This document shows positions 26,160 to 38,300 of a stretch of DNA of 38,623 nt, piece after piece. A program made the translations under genes and the position numbers. This stretch comes from Phreatobacter oligotrophus (lineage in GTDB: Bacteria; Pseudomonadota; Alphaproteobacteria; Rhizobiales; Phreatobacteraceae): contig NZ_PZZL01000015.1 in NCBI RefSeq assembly GCF_003046185.1, positions 1 to 38,623 on the forward strand. The letters run 5' to 3'. Within the stretch, counting starts at the first letter, position 1, and every line of letters begins with the position of its first letter. The notes beneath the pieces were generated by a model, which was not told where the DNA came from, ran no database searches, and saw only the letters and a list, made by a program, of their open reading frames with translations.

Positions 26160-26888
26160 TCAGGCGGCGTCAGCGCCGTCCTTACGGGCTTCGGACTGCT
26201 TCAGATAGGGGTAGCGGTCAGCGAAGTCGCCGGTATAGCCGAGGTTGCGGGCGGTGGGCGAGCGCACCAGCGCCTTCTTGTCGACGATGCGGGTGCCGAA
26301 GAGCCGGTCGGCGACGGCGGTGGTGATGCCGTAGTTGCGGTTCTCGTCGATGTAGTGATGCAGCGCGTGCTCCTGCCGGCGCCGGGTGAAATAGGCCGAG
26401 CGCATCTCGCCATCCATGTGGCAGGCGAAATGGACGATCTCGTAGAAGGCGAAGAGGCCGAAGGCGATGGCGACGATGGGCGCGAGCGGCGTCAGGCCGA
26501 TGGCCCAGGCGCCCGCGGCGAGCACCGCCACCAGGAGGACCACGGAGGCGGGGTGGGCGAGGATGACGCGGGTGTCCTTCGGGTCCATGTGATGGGCGTA
26601 GTGGACGCGGTTCCAGAACTGCGCGGTCGCCGAGGTGCGGGCGAGATCGAGCCAGTGCAGCACATATTTGTGGGTGATGAACTCGACGACGGGCAGCATG
26701 ACCACGCCGATGACGGCGGCCATCAGCGTCCAGCCGATGCCGGCGGTGGCCAGGGCATAGACGAAGAAGCCGGCGGAGAGCGCGGTGTAGAGCAGCACCG
26801 CGCCGCGCGCGTCGGGATGGCGCATGACGGCGAGGGTGTCTGCGGCGAGGGCGCGGGTCTCGGAGGCGAGCGACATGTGGGGGACCAT
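26160..26888 (-). CDS. Sterol desaturase/fatty acid hydroxylase family membrane enzyme
   Basis: A 242-residue di-iron membrane hydroxylase. Histidine clusters typical of the family are visible: HKYVLH, HYAHH, FACHMDGE and HALHHYIDENRNYG, with about four membrane helices between them. It would hydroxylate or desaturate a lipid such as a fatty acid, hopanoid or carotenoid; the substrate is unknown. The frame stays open far upstream, but the ATG at 26888 (or 26876) is preferred because the longer version runs into the divergent nitroreductase gene and has no family resemblance there. Confidence 0.85.
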   Translation of the reverse strand: MVPHMSLASETRALAADTLAVMRHPDARGAVLLYTALSAGFFVYALATAGIGWTLMAAVIGVVMLPVVEFITHKYVLHWLDLARTSATAQFWNRVHYAHHMDPKDTRVILAHPASVVLLVAVLAAGAWAIGLTPLAPIVAIAFGLFAFYEIVHFACHMDGEMRSAYFTRRRQEHALHHYIDENRNYGITTAVADRLFGTRIVDKKALVRSPTARNLGYTGDFADRYPYLKQSEARKDGADAA

Positions 26889-27048
26889 GCTGCAACTGCG
26901 AAGCGATCGGTGCGTCTCCTTAGCCGATCCCCGTCCATCCGCCAAAACCAAAGAGCCGTGATCGCGCCGCCTGCCGCCCGAACGGCGGATGGCGCGCCGG
27001 GCGGTGAGCGGCGACCATGGCGGCGCATCCTTCGAGCGAGCCTTCCTC

Positions 27049-27741
27049 ATGACCGCGACCGCTTCCCCCGCTGACGCCGCCGCCTTCGACCGGCTGATGA
27101 CCGCCCGCCATTCCTGCCGGGCCTTCCTCCCCGAGCCGATCCCGCGGGCGACGATCGAGGCGATCCTGACGACGGCGCAGAAGACCGCCTCCTGGAACAA
27201 CACCCAGCCCTGGCAGGTGGTGATCGCCAGCGGCGCTGCGGCGGAGCGGTTTCGCGCCCTCATGCTCGGTCTCGCCTCAGGCGGCGCGGAGCCGACGCCG
27301 GACTTCGCTTTCCCGCGCGAATATCGCGGCGCCCTGCTCGACCGGCGGCGCGCCTGCGGCTTCCAGCTCTATGACGCGGTCGGCGTCGCGCGCGGTGACA
27401 AGGCCGCCTATGCCCGCCAGTCACTGCGCAACTTCGCGCTGTTCGACGCGCCGCATGTCGCCATCGTCACCACCGACGAGGCTCTCGGCGCCTATGGGGC
27501 GCTCGATTGCGGCGCCTATGTCAGCAATTTCATGACGGCCGCCACCGCCCATGGGGTGGCGACCATCGCCCAGGCCGCGCTGGCGGTGCATTCGGGCGCG
27601 ATCCGCGCGCATTTCGGCCTCAGCGAAGAGCGGCGCGTGGTCTGCGGGATCTCGTTCGGGCGGGCGGATGAGAGCCACCCGGTGAACGGCTACCGCACGC
27701 CGCGGGCGGGGCTGGACGAGGTCGTGCGCTGGGAGGAGTGA
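27049..27741 (+). CDS. Nitroreductase-family oxidoreductase
   Basis: A 230-residue FMN-dependent oxidoreductase. The N-terminal FMN-binding pattern MTARHSCRAFLPEPIP is followed by TASWNNTQPWQVVI and, near the C-terminus, GISFGRADESHPVNGYRT. These are the hallmarks of the NfsA/NfsB/BluB superfamily. The physiological substrate is unknown. The start is the ATG at 27049; upstream in-frame codons are not protein-like. Divergent from the hydroxylase gene, sharing about 160 bases of upstream region. Confidence 0.9.
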   Translation: MTATASPADAAAFDRLMTARHSCRAFLPEPIPRATIEAILTTAQKTASWNNTQPWQVVIASGAAAERFRALMLGLASGGAEPTPDFAFPREYRGALLDRRRACGFQLYDAVGVARGDKAAYARQSLRNFALFDAPHVAIVTTDEALGAYGALDCGAYVSNFMTAATAHGVATIAQAALAVHSGAIRAHFGLSEERRVVCGISFGRADESHPVNGYRTPRAGLDEVVRWEE

Positions 27742-27774
27742 GGACGCTCTGGCCGTCCCGCAGCCCTGAGGCGC

Positions 27775-28575
27775 TCAGAACGCCGCGCCGGCCTCCTCGC
27801 CCTCCGACACCGTGAGCGTGTCGCCGACCGCGATTGGCCCGCCGCCCGCCACGGCGCAATAAATGCCGCAATCGGCATGGCCATAGGTCCGCATCAGCAC
27901 GGCGGGGATCATCAGGTCGCGCACGGCGGTCGCCGGGTTCACGGTGGTGGCGGCGCAGCGCTCGGTGCGCTTGAGCCCCGTGAGCGCCGTCTCGCAGATG
28001 CGGATGCGCTTGCCCACCCAGTCGAACTCGGAGAAGGCCGGCACGCCATCGATATAGACATTGGCGCGGAAGCGGATCGGGTCGACCGGGAAGCCTGTTT
28101 CCTTCTCCAGCGCCCGCACCGAGGCGAGGTTGATGATCGACACAAAGCCCGAGCGCGAATCCATGAAGCGGAAGCCGGGCGGTCCGGCCACCACCTTCGG
28201 GGCGCCGGCCAGCTCGCTGGCGAGGAACATGCGGAAGAAGTCCTCGATGGCGACGCGGCCCTTGGCCGTGCCGAGATCGCCGCGGGCGACCTCCACCTCG
28301 TCGGCGACGATGGAGAGGATGCGGGTGTCGTCCTCGTAGCGGGTCTTGAGTTTCGCCAGCGCCGCCTGCCGGGCGAGAACGAGGAACTTCTGCTTCGGCT
28401 GGTGCTCCGGGTTCGCCGGATCGAAGCCTGAGGGGCCATTCTCGATGGCAAAGAGCCGGTCGCCGGGGAAATGCTCCCCCGCCGTGAGGGTCGCCGTCGT
28501 CAGGGGCTCGGCGGAGAGCCCCTTCACGGGATAGCGGTAAAGGGCGGTGATGCGGGCGGCGGGGCTTGTGCTCAT
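27775..28575 (-). CDS. MOSC-domain protein
   Basis: A 266-residue protein with a MOSC N-terminal beta-barrel (ITALYRYPVKGLSAEPL, then FPGDRLFAIEN) and a MOSC domain (GFVSIINLASVRALE, RFRANVYIDG) carrying the conserved cysteine in KRTERCAATTVNPAT. MOSC proteins bind molybdenum cofactor or deliver sulfur, as in mARC-type reductases; the exact role is open. The start is the ATG at 28575. The frame is open for a further 3 kb upstream only because it lies antisense to clpB. Confidence 0.88.
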   Translation of the reverse strand: MSTSPAARITALYRYPVKGLSAEPLTTATLTAGEHFPGDRLFAIENGPSGFDPANPEHQPKQKFLVLARQAALAKLKTRYEDDTRILSIVADEVEVARGDLGTAKGRVAIEDFFRMFLASELAGAPKVVAGPPGFRFMDSRSGFVSIINLASVRALEKETGFPVDPIRFRANVYIDGVPAFSEFDWVGKRIRICETALTGLKRTERCAATTVNPATAVRDLMIPAVLMRTYGHADCGIYCAVAGGGPIAVGDTLTVSEGEEAGAAF

Positions 28576-28690
28576 GGCTTTGAGGTGGCGCAAGGCAGCC
28601 TCATGCGTCAAGCGGCGATGATGGGATCGTGCCTCCCCGGCGGCTCGGGCCCGGCCGGCGCCTTTCGAAAAAAGACGCCGCGCCGGGCCT

Positions 28691-28719
28691 CTTTTCACCG
28701 CCCGGGGGGACACCCATAT
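28691..28719 (+). promoter_or_regulatory. Possible heat-shock promoter of clpB
   Basis: CTTTTC at 28691 and CCCATAT at 28713-28719 are separated by 16 bases and resemble a weak sigma-32 (RpoH) promoter, which would suit clpB about 95 bases downstream. The -35 half is a poor match, so this is tentative. Confidence 0.3.
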
Positions 28720-28815
28720 CAGCCTCGCGCCGGTTGCTTCGGGACCGGCACCCCATCGGTCTGACGTTCCCTTCGGGCTCACCTGAGACGAGCGGAACGG
28801 GCAAAGGAGTGGCCC

Positions 28816-31413
<2,598 letters not shown>

Positions 31414-31427
31414 CACCGCGTGACAGC

Positions 31428-31450
31428 TTCCGGATGCAACACATCCGGAA
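31428..31450 (+). repeat. Perfect inverted repeat after clpB
   Basis: TTCCGGATG (31428-31436), loop CAACA, CATCCGGAA (31442-31450): a perfect 9-bp hairpin 15 bases after the clpB stop and just before the terminator. No T-tract follows. It may stabilise the clpB mRNA 3' end or bind a protein. Confidence 0.6.
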
Positions 31451-31466
31451 TGCAACTCTCTTGTAG

Positions 31467-31502
31467 CGCCGCCCGGTCGGGGGTCCGATCGGGCGGCGTT
31501 TT
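31467..31502 (+). terminator. Intrinsic terminator of clpB
   Basis: CGCCGCCCG (31467-31475) pairs with CGGGCGGCG (31490-31498) across a 14-base loop and is followed by TTTT. This is a good factor-independent terminator ending the clpB transcript, placed 18 bases before the next start codon. Confidence 0.8.
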
Positions 31503-31519
31503 CATGTCGGGAGGGGTCG

Positions 31520-33445
31520 ATGGCGCGTGCGGCACGGCGGACGGACACTCCGAAGGACGATCAGGGAACGCGGGCGCCGCGCACGGCGGTGCTCGTCTTC
31601 CACGGCATCGGTGACCAGCGGCCGATGGAGACGATGCTCGGCGTCGTCGATGCGGTGCTGGGGCCGCCCGCGACCGATGAGGAGGCCGCGCGGCGGCAGG
31701 GCTCCATTCCCCGCTGGATCAAACCCTATGTGGGCAAGGACGGGTCCTTCGATCTGAAATCCGTCACGACGCCGCCGATCGGCGAGAGCGAGAAGCGGCG
31801 CTACGACTTCTTTGAACTCTACTGGGCGCATCTGATGAGCGGCACGCGCTTCGTCGCGGTGCTGCTGTGGCTTTGCGATCTCGCCAAGCGCGACCGGAAG
31901 AGCCTGCCCCCGGATGCGCGCTGGCTCTGGTCCGCTGCCGTCATCATCCTCACCGCGGCGCTGTTCGCCGTCGTCAACGTCATGTGGGTCGTCTGCACCG
32001 GGCTGATCGGCTTGTCCGTGCGGGACCTGGCGGCGCGGGCCGAGCACGCCGCCGTGCCGGCGGCCGGCGCTTTCCTTGTCATTGGCCTTATCGCTGCGGG
32101 CTTCTCGCTCAAGGGCCTCGGCAAGAGCTGGTCCCTTGCCGGCCTCACGCTTCTGCCCTTCGCGCTGCTGGCCGGTGTTGCCCTGTGGCATCCGCTCGCC
32201 CTGCTGACCTTCGTTCCGGCCTTCGCCGTCAGCTGGATGTTTCTCGGTCGCATCGCGACGCTCGTCGGTCTGGTCGGATCCATGGGGCTTGCGGTCGTCG
32301 TGGCCTTCTGGGGCCCGTTCCTGGCGGTGTTCGGCGTCGGTGACGGACGCTGGCCGGATGTCGGCCAGATTCCCGACATCGCTTTCCTCACTCTCGGCTA
32401 CCCGCCGACCAGCCTGTGGCTGCTGGTCTTCCTGACCCTGTTCGTCTTTCTCGCCTGGGCCTTCCTCGTGCCCTATGTGGGTGATTGTGCGCGCTACCTT
32501 AGGGATGCGCCCGACAACATCCAGGCGCGCAACGAGATCCGGCAACTCGGTCTCCAGGTGCTGCAGGACCTGCACGACCAGCGCTCGCGGGACGGCACGC
32601 CGCGCTACGACCGGATCGTGGTGGTGGCGCACAGCCTCGGGACGATCATCGCCTACGACGTGTTGCGGGCCTTCTTTGTCGAGCAGATCGCCAAGATCCA
32701 GCTGGGCGACGGGTCGATCGCTGCTTTCCGGGAGGTGGAGGCGCTGGCCGGGCAGGGCATCCGTCCGGGCCTCCACGGGGTCGCGCCGGTTCACGGCGGG
32801 CTGGTCTGGCAGCCCATCGACGATGCCTCGCCGCCCGGCGCCGCCGAGTACCAGGCCAAGGTGCGCGAGACATTCGCGGTCTTCTCACGGGAGCAGACGT
32901 CGCCCGGGGCCGATGGGGCCATGGCCTCGCCTTGGCGGGTCAGCGACTTCGTGACGATGGGCAGTCCGCTGACCCATGCCGCGCTGCTGATGACCCGGAC
33001 CGGGACTGATCGCGAGCTGGCGGCCAAGGTCGCGATGCGCGAGTTCCCGGTGGCCCCACCGACCCTTTCACCCGGCGAGGCCGAGCGCATCCTCTTCGTG
33101 CCGAAGGACCGGACCGCCGGCCCGCCGCGCCTCCAGCACTCCGCCCTCTTCGCCCTGACCTGCTGGACCAATCTCTATTTCGTCCAGAAGCGTGCGGTGA
33201 AAGGCGATTTCATCGGCGGCCCCATTTCGCGCCAATACTCTCCCGGCACGATGAACGTGCCCATGACCACCACGATCATGGGCGGCTACTTCAATCACAC
33301 CCACTATTGGACGCCGGAGGAGGGGCTCGGCGATCGTACGCCGCATATCCGGGCGCTGAAGCTCGCCGTGCTGGGCGCCGATGCGTGCCGCGAGGTCAAT
33401 CGCGAAAGGCGCAGCCTCGCGGGGGGCGACGACCTCGCCCTGTAA
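31520..33445 (+). CDS. Membrane protein with alpha/beta-hydrolase (lipase-like) core
   Basis: A 641-residue protein of no family I can name. The N-terminus has TAVLVFHGIGDQRPME, an oxyanion-loop-like HGIGDQ. Around residues 140-325 are about six membrane helices, and after them comes VVVAHSLGTIIAYDVL with the nucleophile Ser at about 372 in AHSLG. The expected late acid and histidine may be in DFVTMGSPLTH and the C-terminal NHTHYW region. The membrane segments are thus inserted inside the hydrolase fold. Likely a lipase or esterase acting at the membrane; substrate unknown. It starts directly after the clpB terminator. Confidence 0.65.
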   Translation: MARAARRTDTPKDDQGTRAPRTAVLVFHGIGDQRPMETMLGVVDAVLGPPATDEEAARRQGSIPRWIKPYVGKDGSFDLKSVTTPPIGESEKRRYDFFELYWAHLMSGTRFVAVLLWLCDLAKRDRKSLPPDARWLWSAAVIILTAALFAVVNVMWVVCTGLIGLSVRDLAARAEHAAVPAAGAFLVIGLIAAGFSLKGLGKSWSLAGLTLLPFALLAGVALWHPLALLTFVPAFAVSWMFLGRIATLVGLVGSMGLAVVVAFWGPFLAVFGVGDGRWPDVGQIPDIAFLTLGYPPTSLWLLVFLTLFVFLAWAFLVPYVGDCARYLRDAPDNIQARNEIRQLGLQVLQDLHDQRSRDGTPRYDRIVVVAHSLGTIIAYDVLRAFFVEQIAKIQLGDGSIAAFREVEALAGQGIRPGLHGVAPVHGGLVWQPIDDASPPGAAEYQAKVRETFAVFSREQTSPGADGAMASPWRVSDFVTMGSPLTHAALLMTRTGTDRELAAKVAMREFPVAPPTLSPGEAERILFVPKDRTAGPPRLQHSALFALTCWTNLYFVQKRAVKGDFIGGPISRQYSPGTMNVPMTTTIMGGYFNHTHYWTPEEGLGDRTPHIRALKLAVLGADACREVNRERRSLAGGDDLAL

Positions 33446-33515
33446 CGTGCCACGGCGTCGGCGCGCCGCAGGGCCGTGGCTTGCCGCGTTCCCCGGCGCG
33501 CCCTAGAAGACCGGC

Positions 33516-34931
33516 ATGACCCAGATCGCCCCCATCCATGTCGTCGGCGGCGGCCTCGCCGGCTCGGAAGCTGCCTGGCAGATTGCCGAGGCCGGCGTGC
33601 CCGTCGTGCTGCACGAGATGCGCCCGGTGCGCGGCACCGACGCTCACAAGACCGAGGGCCTCGCCGAACTCGTCTGCTCCAATTCCTTCCGCTCGGACGA
33701 TGCCGAAACCAACGCGGTCGGCCTGCTCCATGCCGAGATGCGGCGGCTCGGCTCGCTCATCATGCGGATGGGCGATGCCCATCAGGTCCCGGCCGGCGGC
33801 GCGCTGGCGGTCGACCGCGACGCCTTCTCCGCCGCGGTTACTGCGGCGCTGGAAGCCCATCCGCTGGTGACGATCGAGCGCGGCGAGGTGGCCGGCCTGC
33901 CGCCCGCCGACTGGGACAATGTCATCATCGCCACCGGCCCGCTGACCTCGCCGGCGCTTGCCGCTGCCATTGGCGGGCTCACCGGCGAGAAGGAGCTCGC
34001 CTTCTTCGACGCCATCGCGCCCATCGTCCATTTCGAGTCCATCGACATGGAGACCGCCTGGTTCCAGTCGCGCTACGACAAGGCGGGGCCCGGCGGCACG
34101 GGCGCCGACTACATCAACTGCCCGCTGGACCGCGACCAGTACGAGGCCTTCATCGACGCCCTGCTGGCGGCGGAGAAGACCGAGTTCAAGGAATGGGAGG
34201 GCACGCCCTATTTCGACGGCTGCCTGCCCATCGAGGTCATGGCCGAGCGCGGCCGCGAGACGCTGCGCTGGGGGCCGATGAAGCCGGTCGGCCTCACCAA
34301 CAAGCACAATCCGACGGTGAAGGCCTATGCCGTCGTCCAGCTCCGCCAGGACAACAAGCTCGGCACGCTGTTCAACATGACCGGCTTCCAGACCAAGCTG
34401 AAATATGGCGAGCAGGCGAAGATCTTCCGCATGATCCCCGGCCTGCAGAATGCCGAGTTCGCGCGGCTCGGCGGCATCCACCGCAACACCTATCTCAACT
34501 CGCCGAAGGTGCTGGACGAGACGCTGCGCCTGAAGGCGGAGCCGCGGCTGCGCTTCGCCGGCCAGATCACGGGCTGCGAGGGCTATGTGGAGAGCGCCGC
34601 CATCGGCGGCATGGTCGGCCGCTTCGCCGCCGCCGAGCGGCTGGGGCGCCCGCTCGTCCTGCCGCCCGCCACCACGGCCCATGGCGCGCTGATCAACCAC
34701 ATCACCGGCGGCCATGTGACGACGATCGACGAGGGGCCGCGCTCCTTCCAGCCGATGAACGTCAATTTCGGCCTTTTCCCACCGGTGTTGGGCGTGCCGA
34801 CCAAGGGGCCGGACGGCCAGCGGCTCAAGGGCACGGCCAAGAGCCAGGCCCGCAAGCGGACGCTCAGCGCCCGCGCGCTCGCCGATCTCGAAACATGGCT
34901 GGGCGGTACGGCCCTCGCCGCGGCAGAGTGA
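33516..34931 (+). CDS. trmFO: Folate-dependent tRNA U54 methyltransferase TrmFO
   Basis: A 471-residue FAD enzyme that makes ribothymidine at position 54 of tRNA using methylenetetrahydrofolate. The N-terminal FAD motif is [17 protein letters not shown]. Family blocks include [70 protein letters not shown] and [18 protein letters not shown]. Length is normal. The ATG at 33516 gives the standard N-terminus. Confidence 0.96.
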   Translation: MTQIAPIHVVGGGLAGSEAAWQIAEAGVPVVLHEMRPVRGTDAHKTEGLAELVCSNSFRSDDAETNAVGLLHAEMRRLGSLIMRMGDAHQVPAGGALAVDRDAFSAAVTAALEAHPLVTIERGEVAGLPPADWDNVIIATGPLTSPALAAAIGGLTGEKELAFFDAIAPIVHFESIDMETAWFQSRYDKAGPGGTGADYINCPLDRDQYEAFIDALLAAEKTEFKEWEGTPYFDGCLPIEVMAERGRETLRWGPMKPVGLTNKHNPTVKAYAVVQLRQDNKLGTLFNMTGFQTKLKYGEQAKIFRMIPGLQNAEFARLGGIHRNTYLNSPKVLDETLRLKAEPRLRFAGQITGCEGYVESAAIGGMVGRFAAAERLGRPLVLPPATTAHGALINHITGGHVTTIDEGPRSFQPMNVNFGLFPPVLGVPTKGPDGQRLKGTAKSQARKRTLSARALADLETWLGGTALAAAE

Positions 34932-35405
34932 TTAGGCCGGGTCGGTATCGGCGCCCGGTTCGAGATTGCCGATCACGGTTCTCAGGGCGTTCCGCAGTGC
35001 CGCAGCCTCGTTCGCCGAAAGACCGGCGAGCGCACGGCCATTGATGTCCGCGACCGCAGCCACCACGTCGGGCACCCGCTGCATCGCCTGAGCACTCAGG
35101 GCGACGAGCGCGCTCCGGCCGTCATGCGGCGAGGGGCGGCGGGTCACCAGACCGTCCCGCTCCATACGGGCGAGCGTTGCCGCCATGGTCGGCTGTTCGA
35201 TCGCTGCGAGCTTTGCCAGGTCGCGCTGGGTCATCTCGGCCCCCCCGGCGAGCGCGAAGAAGACCGGTAGGTACCCCGAGGCGAGGCCGAGCGGGCCGAG
35301 ACGGTCGTCCATTGCCTTTGCAAGAAGGCGCGCGGCCCAGTTGGTGAGATAGCCAACGGAGTCGCGGCGGTCGGGCAGGGGGGGGGCGGGATCAGGGCTA
35401 TTCAT
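34932..35405 (-). CDS. MarR-family transcriptional regulator
   Basis: A 157-residue winged-helix regulator. The HTH and wing are MTQRDLAKLAAIEQPTMAAT followed by LARMERDGLVTRRPSPHDGR, the classic MarR signature with the DxR wing. It is divergent from a small membrane-protein gene, separated by only 63 bases. Its start codon at 35403-35405 lies inside the first of two dyads, so it very likely represses itself and the divergent gene. Ligand unknown. Confidence 0.92.
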   Translation of the reverse strand: MNSPDPAPPLPDRRDSVGYLTNWAARLLAKAMDDRLGPLGLASGYLPVFFALAGGAEMTQRDLAKLAAIEQPTMAATLARMERDGLVTRRPSPHDGRSALVALSAQAMQRVPDVVAAVADINGRALAGLSANEAAALRNALRTVIGNLEPGADTDPA

Positions 35406-35437
35406 AGCTTGCTATATAAAAACATTGCATGCTATAT
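35404..35437. promoter_or_regulatory. Probable MarR operator, two dyads 20 bp apart
   Basis: ATAGC-TT-GCTAT (35404-35415) is a perfect spaced palindrome, and ATTGC-AT-GCTAT (35424-35435) differs from it at one arm position. Their centres are exactly 20 bases apart, two helical turns, so two dimers would bind the same face of DNA. The first covers the marR start codon. Also seen as direct repeats GCwTGCTATAT at 35407 and 35427. The AT-rich TATATAAA and TATATTTAT stretches may be promoter elements. Confidence 0.65.
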
Positions 35438-35468
35438 TTATGGCTGGTCCGATCCGGAGGTCAACCTC

Positions 35469-35933
35469 ATGTCCAGCCATCTCCTCACCCGCGTCCATGT
35501 CGTCGCCGGTGGTCTCGCCATGGTGACCATCCTTTCCTTTCTTTCGGCCACCCTTGCCGTCGAGGTTCTTGGGACCGCCAGCGCCATCGCCGTGGTGAAA
35601 ACGGCGATCGTCTGGGGGCTTCTCATCCTCGTCCCAGCGATGGCCATGGCGGGGGCGAGCGGCTTCCGTCTCGCGAAGGGGCGGCTCAAGGGGATCATCG
35701 GCCGCAAGGCGGTCCGCATGCGGGTCATCGCGGCGAACGGGCTTCTGGTGCTGGTGCCCTTAGCACTCTTCCTCGCCTGGAAAGCGAGGTCGGGCGATCT
35801 CGATACGATCTTCGCCGTGGTTCAGGGGCTCGAGATCCTTGCCGGGATCGCCAACCTGACACTGCTCGGTCTCAACATGCGGGACGGGCTGATCCTCCAC
35901 CGTGCCCGCCGGGCAATGGCGGCGCGGGCGTGA
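35469..35933 (+). CDS. Small four-helix membrane protein
   Basis: A 154-residue protein with four likely membrane helices (around VAGGLAMVTILSFLSATLAV, AIVWGLLILVPAMAMAG, VIAANGLLVLVPLALFLAW and VQGLEILAGIANLTLLGLN). I do not recognise a named family. The ATG at 35469 follows GGAGG at eight bases, and is preferred over an upstream TTG at 35409 that lies in the operator. It is divergent from and probably controlled by the MarR regulator; a transport or membrane-stress role is only an inference. Confidence 0.75.
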   Translation: MSSHLLTRVHVVAGGLAMVTILSFLSATLAVEVLGTASAIAVVKTAIVWGLLILVPAMAMAGASGFRLAKGRLKGIIGRKAVRMRVIAANGLLVLVPLALFLAWKARSGDLDTIFAVVQGLEILAGIANLTLLGLNMRDGLILHRARRAMAARA

Positions 35934-35939
35934 GGCGTC

Positions 35940-37886
35940 TCAGCGGCCGGTCTGTGCGGTCACCCGCGTCTCGGCGCGGTCACGGGTCATCAGGTTGTCG
36001 ATCCGCTCGCGCTCAGCGCGGAAGGCATTGAGCATCGGGCCGGCAAGCTCCCGGCCCCGCGGCACGCGCACGCGCATCGGATCGACGAAGCGGCCGTTGA
36101 CCATCACCTCGTAGTGCAGGTGCGGGCCGGTGGAGAGGCCGGAATTGCCGAGATAGCCGATGACCTGGCCCTGGCGGACCCGCGCGCCCTCGGTGATGCC
36201 GCGGGCAAAGCCCGAGAGGTGCGAATAGGTCGAGGTATAGCCGTTGGGATGCTCGATCTCGATGCGGCGGCCATAGCCGCTGGACCAGGCCGCCTTGCCG
36301 ATGACGCCGTTGCCAGCGGCGACGATGGGCGTGCCGATGCGGTCGGACCAGTCGACGCCCGAATGCATCTTGAAATAGCCCATGACGGGGTGGCGGCGCA
36401 TGCCGAAGCCGGAGCGCATCTGGCCGCCGGCAATGGGCTTGCGGATGAGGAACTTGCGGGCCGACTTGCCCTGCTCGTCGTAGTAATCGACGATACCGTC
36501 GGCGGTGGAGTGGAAGCGGTAGTAGCGCCGCGTCTCGCCGCCGGCGGTCAGCGAGGCATAGAGGATGTCGGCGCGGCCGGCCTCGCCCTCGTCGTCCGAG
36601 GCATAGAGCACCTCGAAGAGATCGGTGGAGGCGACGCGGCGGGAGAAGTCGACGTCGTTGCCGAAGAGGCGGATGAGCTCGTCGATGATGGGCCGCGGGA
36701 TTTCCTGGCGCAGCGCCGTCTCATAGAGAGCGGCATAGAGTCGGAGGCCCGAGCCCTCGTCGTCCTCCTCCTGCTCCTCGGTGACATTGACGGCTTCGGC
36801 CGGATCCTCGACCGCGACATAGCGGCCCTCGTCGGTCTGCGCGACGGCCGCCTCGGGCTGGCCGCGCTCGCCGACCAGGATGACGCGCACCGGCTGGAGG
36901 CGACCGGCGGACCCTTGCGAGAACAGCACGCGGATGCGCTGGCCCTCGCGCAGGGTGATCTCGCGCCCCCCCCGGGTGAAGGCCGAGGCGACGAGGCGGG
37001 CATCGTCGCGCACCGCGCCGAGCTCGAGGAGGATGGAGGTGATGGTGTCGCCGGGCTTGGCGATGACAGTGCGGTCCGGGGCCGCGGCGGCGGCGACGCT
37101 CTCCGGCGCACGCTTCACCACGTTGAGGACATTCGGATCGTCGGGGCCGGGCGGCTCGAGCCGGGCGCGCGAGGGGGCGGTGACGCCGCCGCCTGACGGG
37201 AGAGAGACGGGCACGGAGAGGCTCGCCTGGGTCGCCACGTCCCGGACCTGGGAGAGAATGTCCTCGGTGGACAGCGTCATCATGCTGCGCTGCTGGGGCG
37301 AGAGCGCGCTGAACTCGCGCATCACCACCGTCACCTCGCCGTCGGTGGCCGGCTCCTGCTCCTCGGCCCGCTCGGCGGTGTCACCGGCAAGGAGACGCAG
37401 CGGATTGAACTCAGGAATGTCGTAGTCGCCGCTCGAGGCCTGGATGAGGTTGGCGACCACGCGGGTGTGCGGGCGGACGCGGATGATCTCGCGATCGCCG
37501 ACCCGCGAGGTCTGGGAGACGCGGATCGTCTGTTTCGAGGAGGCGAAGAGATCGGCCAGCGGGGTCAGGCGGTCACCCTTGCGGGCGGTGTTGGTCGGGC
37601 GGTCCGCGCCGGCGCCGGGGATGCGGGTCAGCGGCTGCATGATCTCGGCGGGCGCGGGCGGGCGCGTCGGGTTCTCGAGCGCCGCCCAGACGGCGCCGCC
37701 CATGAGGCCGGCGCCGCAGAGCCCGGTCAGCACCGTGCCGGAGAACCAGCGGATGTTCACGCTGCGCGATTCGATGGCCTTGCGCTCGGTCCCGTCGCTC
37801 GACAGCGGCGCCTCGTCGCCGAGCGTGGCGCTCGGGTCATGCTGGGGGCCTGAGGGACAACGGCTGGTCAGCAGCAAGAAACGCAT
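35940..37886 (-). CDS. M23-family envelope metallopeptidase
   Basis: A 648-residue protein with a short cytoplasmic N-terminus and one membrane helix (about residues 46-70, GTVLTGLCGAGLMGGAVWA). A long periplasmic low-complexity stretch is followed by a LysM/OapA-like segment (KPGDTITSILLELGAV), and the C-terminal LytM/M23 domain has intact zinc ligands in MHSGVDW, YSHLSGF and HLHYEVMVNG. It should cut peptidoglycan cross-links in the periplasm during growth or division. The family GYGRRIEIEHPNGYTSTYSH block is complete. The stop lies 6 bases from the convergent membrane-protein stop. Confidence 0.92.
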   Translation of the reverse strand: MRFLLLTSRCPSGPQHDPSATLGDEAPLSSDGTERKAIESRSVNIRWFSGTVLTGLCGAGLMGGAVWAALENPTRPPAPAEIMQPLTRIPGAGADRPTNTARKGDRLTPLADLFASSKQTIRVSQTSRVGDREIIRVRPHTRVVANLIQASSGDYDIPEFNPLRLLAGDTAERAEEQEPATDGEVTVVMREFSALSPQQRSMMTLSTEDILSQVRDVATQASLSVPVSLPSGGGVTAPSRARLEPPGPDDPNVLNVVKRAPESVAAAAAPDRTVIAKPGDTITSILLELGAVRDDARLVASAFTRGGREITLREGQRIRVLFSQGSAGRLQPVRVILVGERGQPEAAVAQTDEGRYVAVEDPAEAVNVTEEQEEDDEGSGLRLYAALYETALRQEIPRPIIDELIRLFGNDVDFSRRVASTDLFEVLYASDDEGEAGRADILYASLTAGGETRRYYRFHSTADGIVDYYDEQGKSARKFLIRKPIAGGQMRSGFGMRRHPVMGYFKMHSGVDWSDRIGTPIVAAGNGVIGKAAWSSGYGRRIEIEHPNGYTSTYSHLSGFARGITEGARVRQGQVIGYLGNSGLSTGPHLHYEVMVNGRFVDPMRVRVPRGRELAGPMLNAFRAERERIDNLMTRDRAETRVTAQTGR

Positions 37887-38300
37887 TCCTCTTCAGCGCC
37901 GTCGGCCGGCGGGACCGGCTCGCGGCGCGACGCCCGTCCGGGACGCCGCGAAGCGCCCGGAGAGCGCGGCGACGTTGCCCGCGGGGCCTTCGGCCGTCAA
38001 GCGAGCGGGGGCGGAGAAAAAGCCGGGGAATGTGGCGTGGTGAGGGCTGCCGGGCTTCGCCTTATGACGTGGGCCGTGCGGCAGGCGGAGGAGAGCACTC
38101 GGGGCATCCGGGCGAGGGAGTCCTTCTGAGACGGTGCCGCCGCATCGCCCTCTGCTGGAACCGCAGGGCCCGACCGGGGTTGGAGGGAAAGCGCCGCCGG
38201 TCCTGCCGGGTCGGCGTCCCGGGCCGCGGCTTGTGGAGAAGCCTTGTCGAATCGCCGAAAGGCCCGTTCATTCAAGCACCTGAGGGTGTTGGAAGTTCAT
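37887..38300. other. Intergenic region before the rRNA operon
   Basis: About 410 bases with no convincing protein gene; short frames on both strands lack family features. It must hold the promoter of the M23 peptidase gene (minus strand). The plus-strand terminator at 38301-38348 implies that something may be transcribed rightward across part of this stretch, but I recognise no tRNA or known small RNA. Confidence 0.45.
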
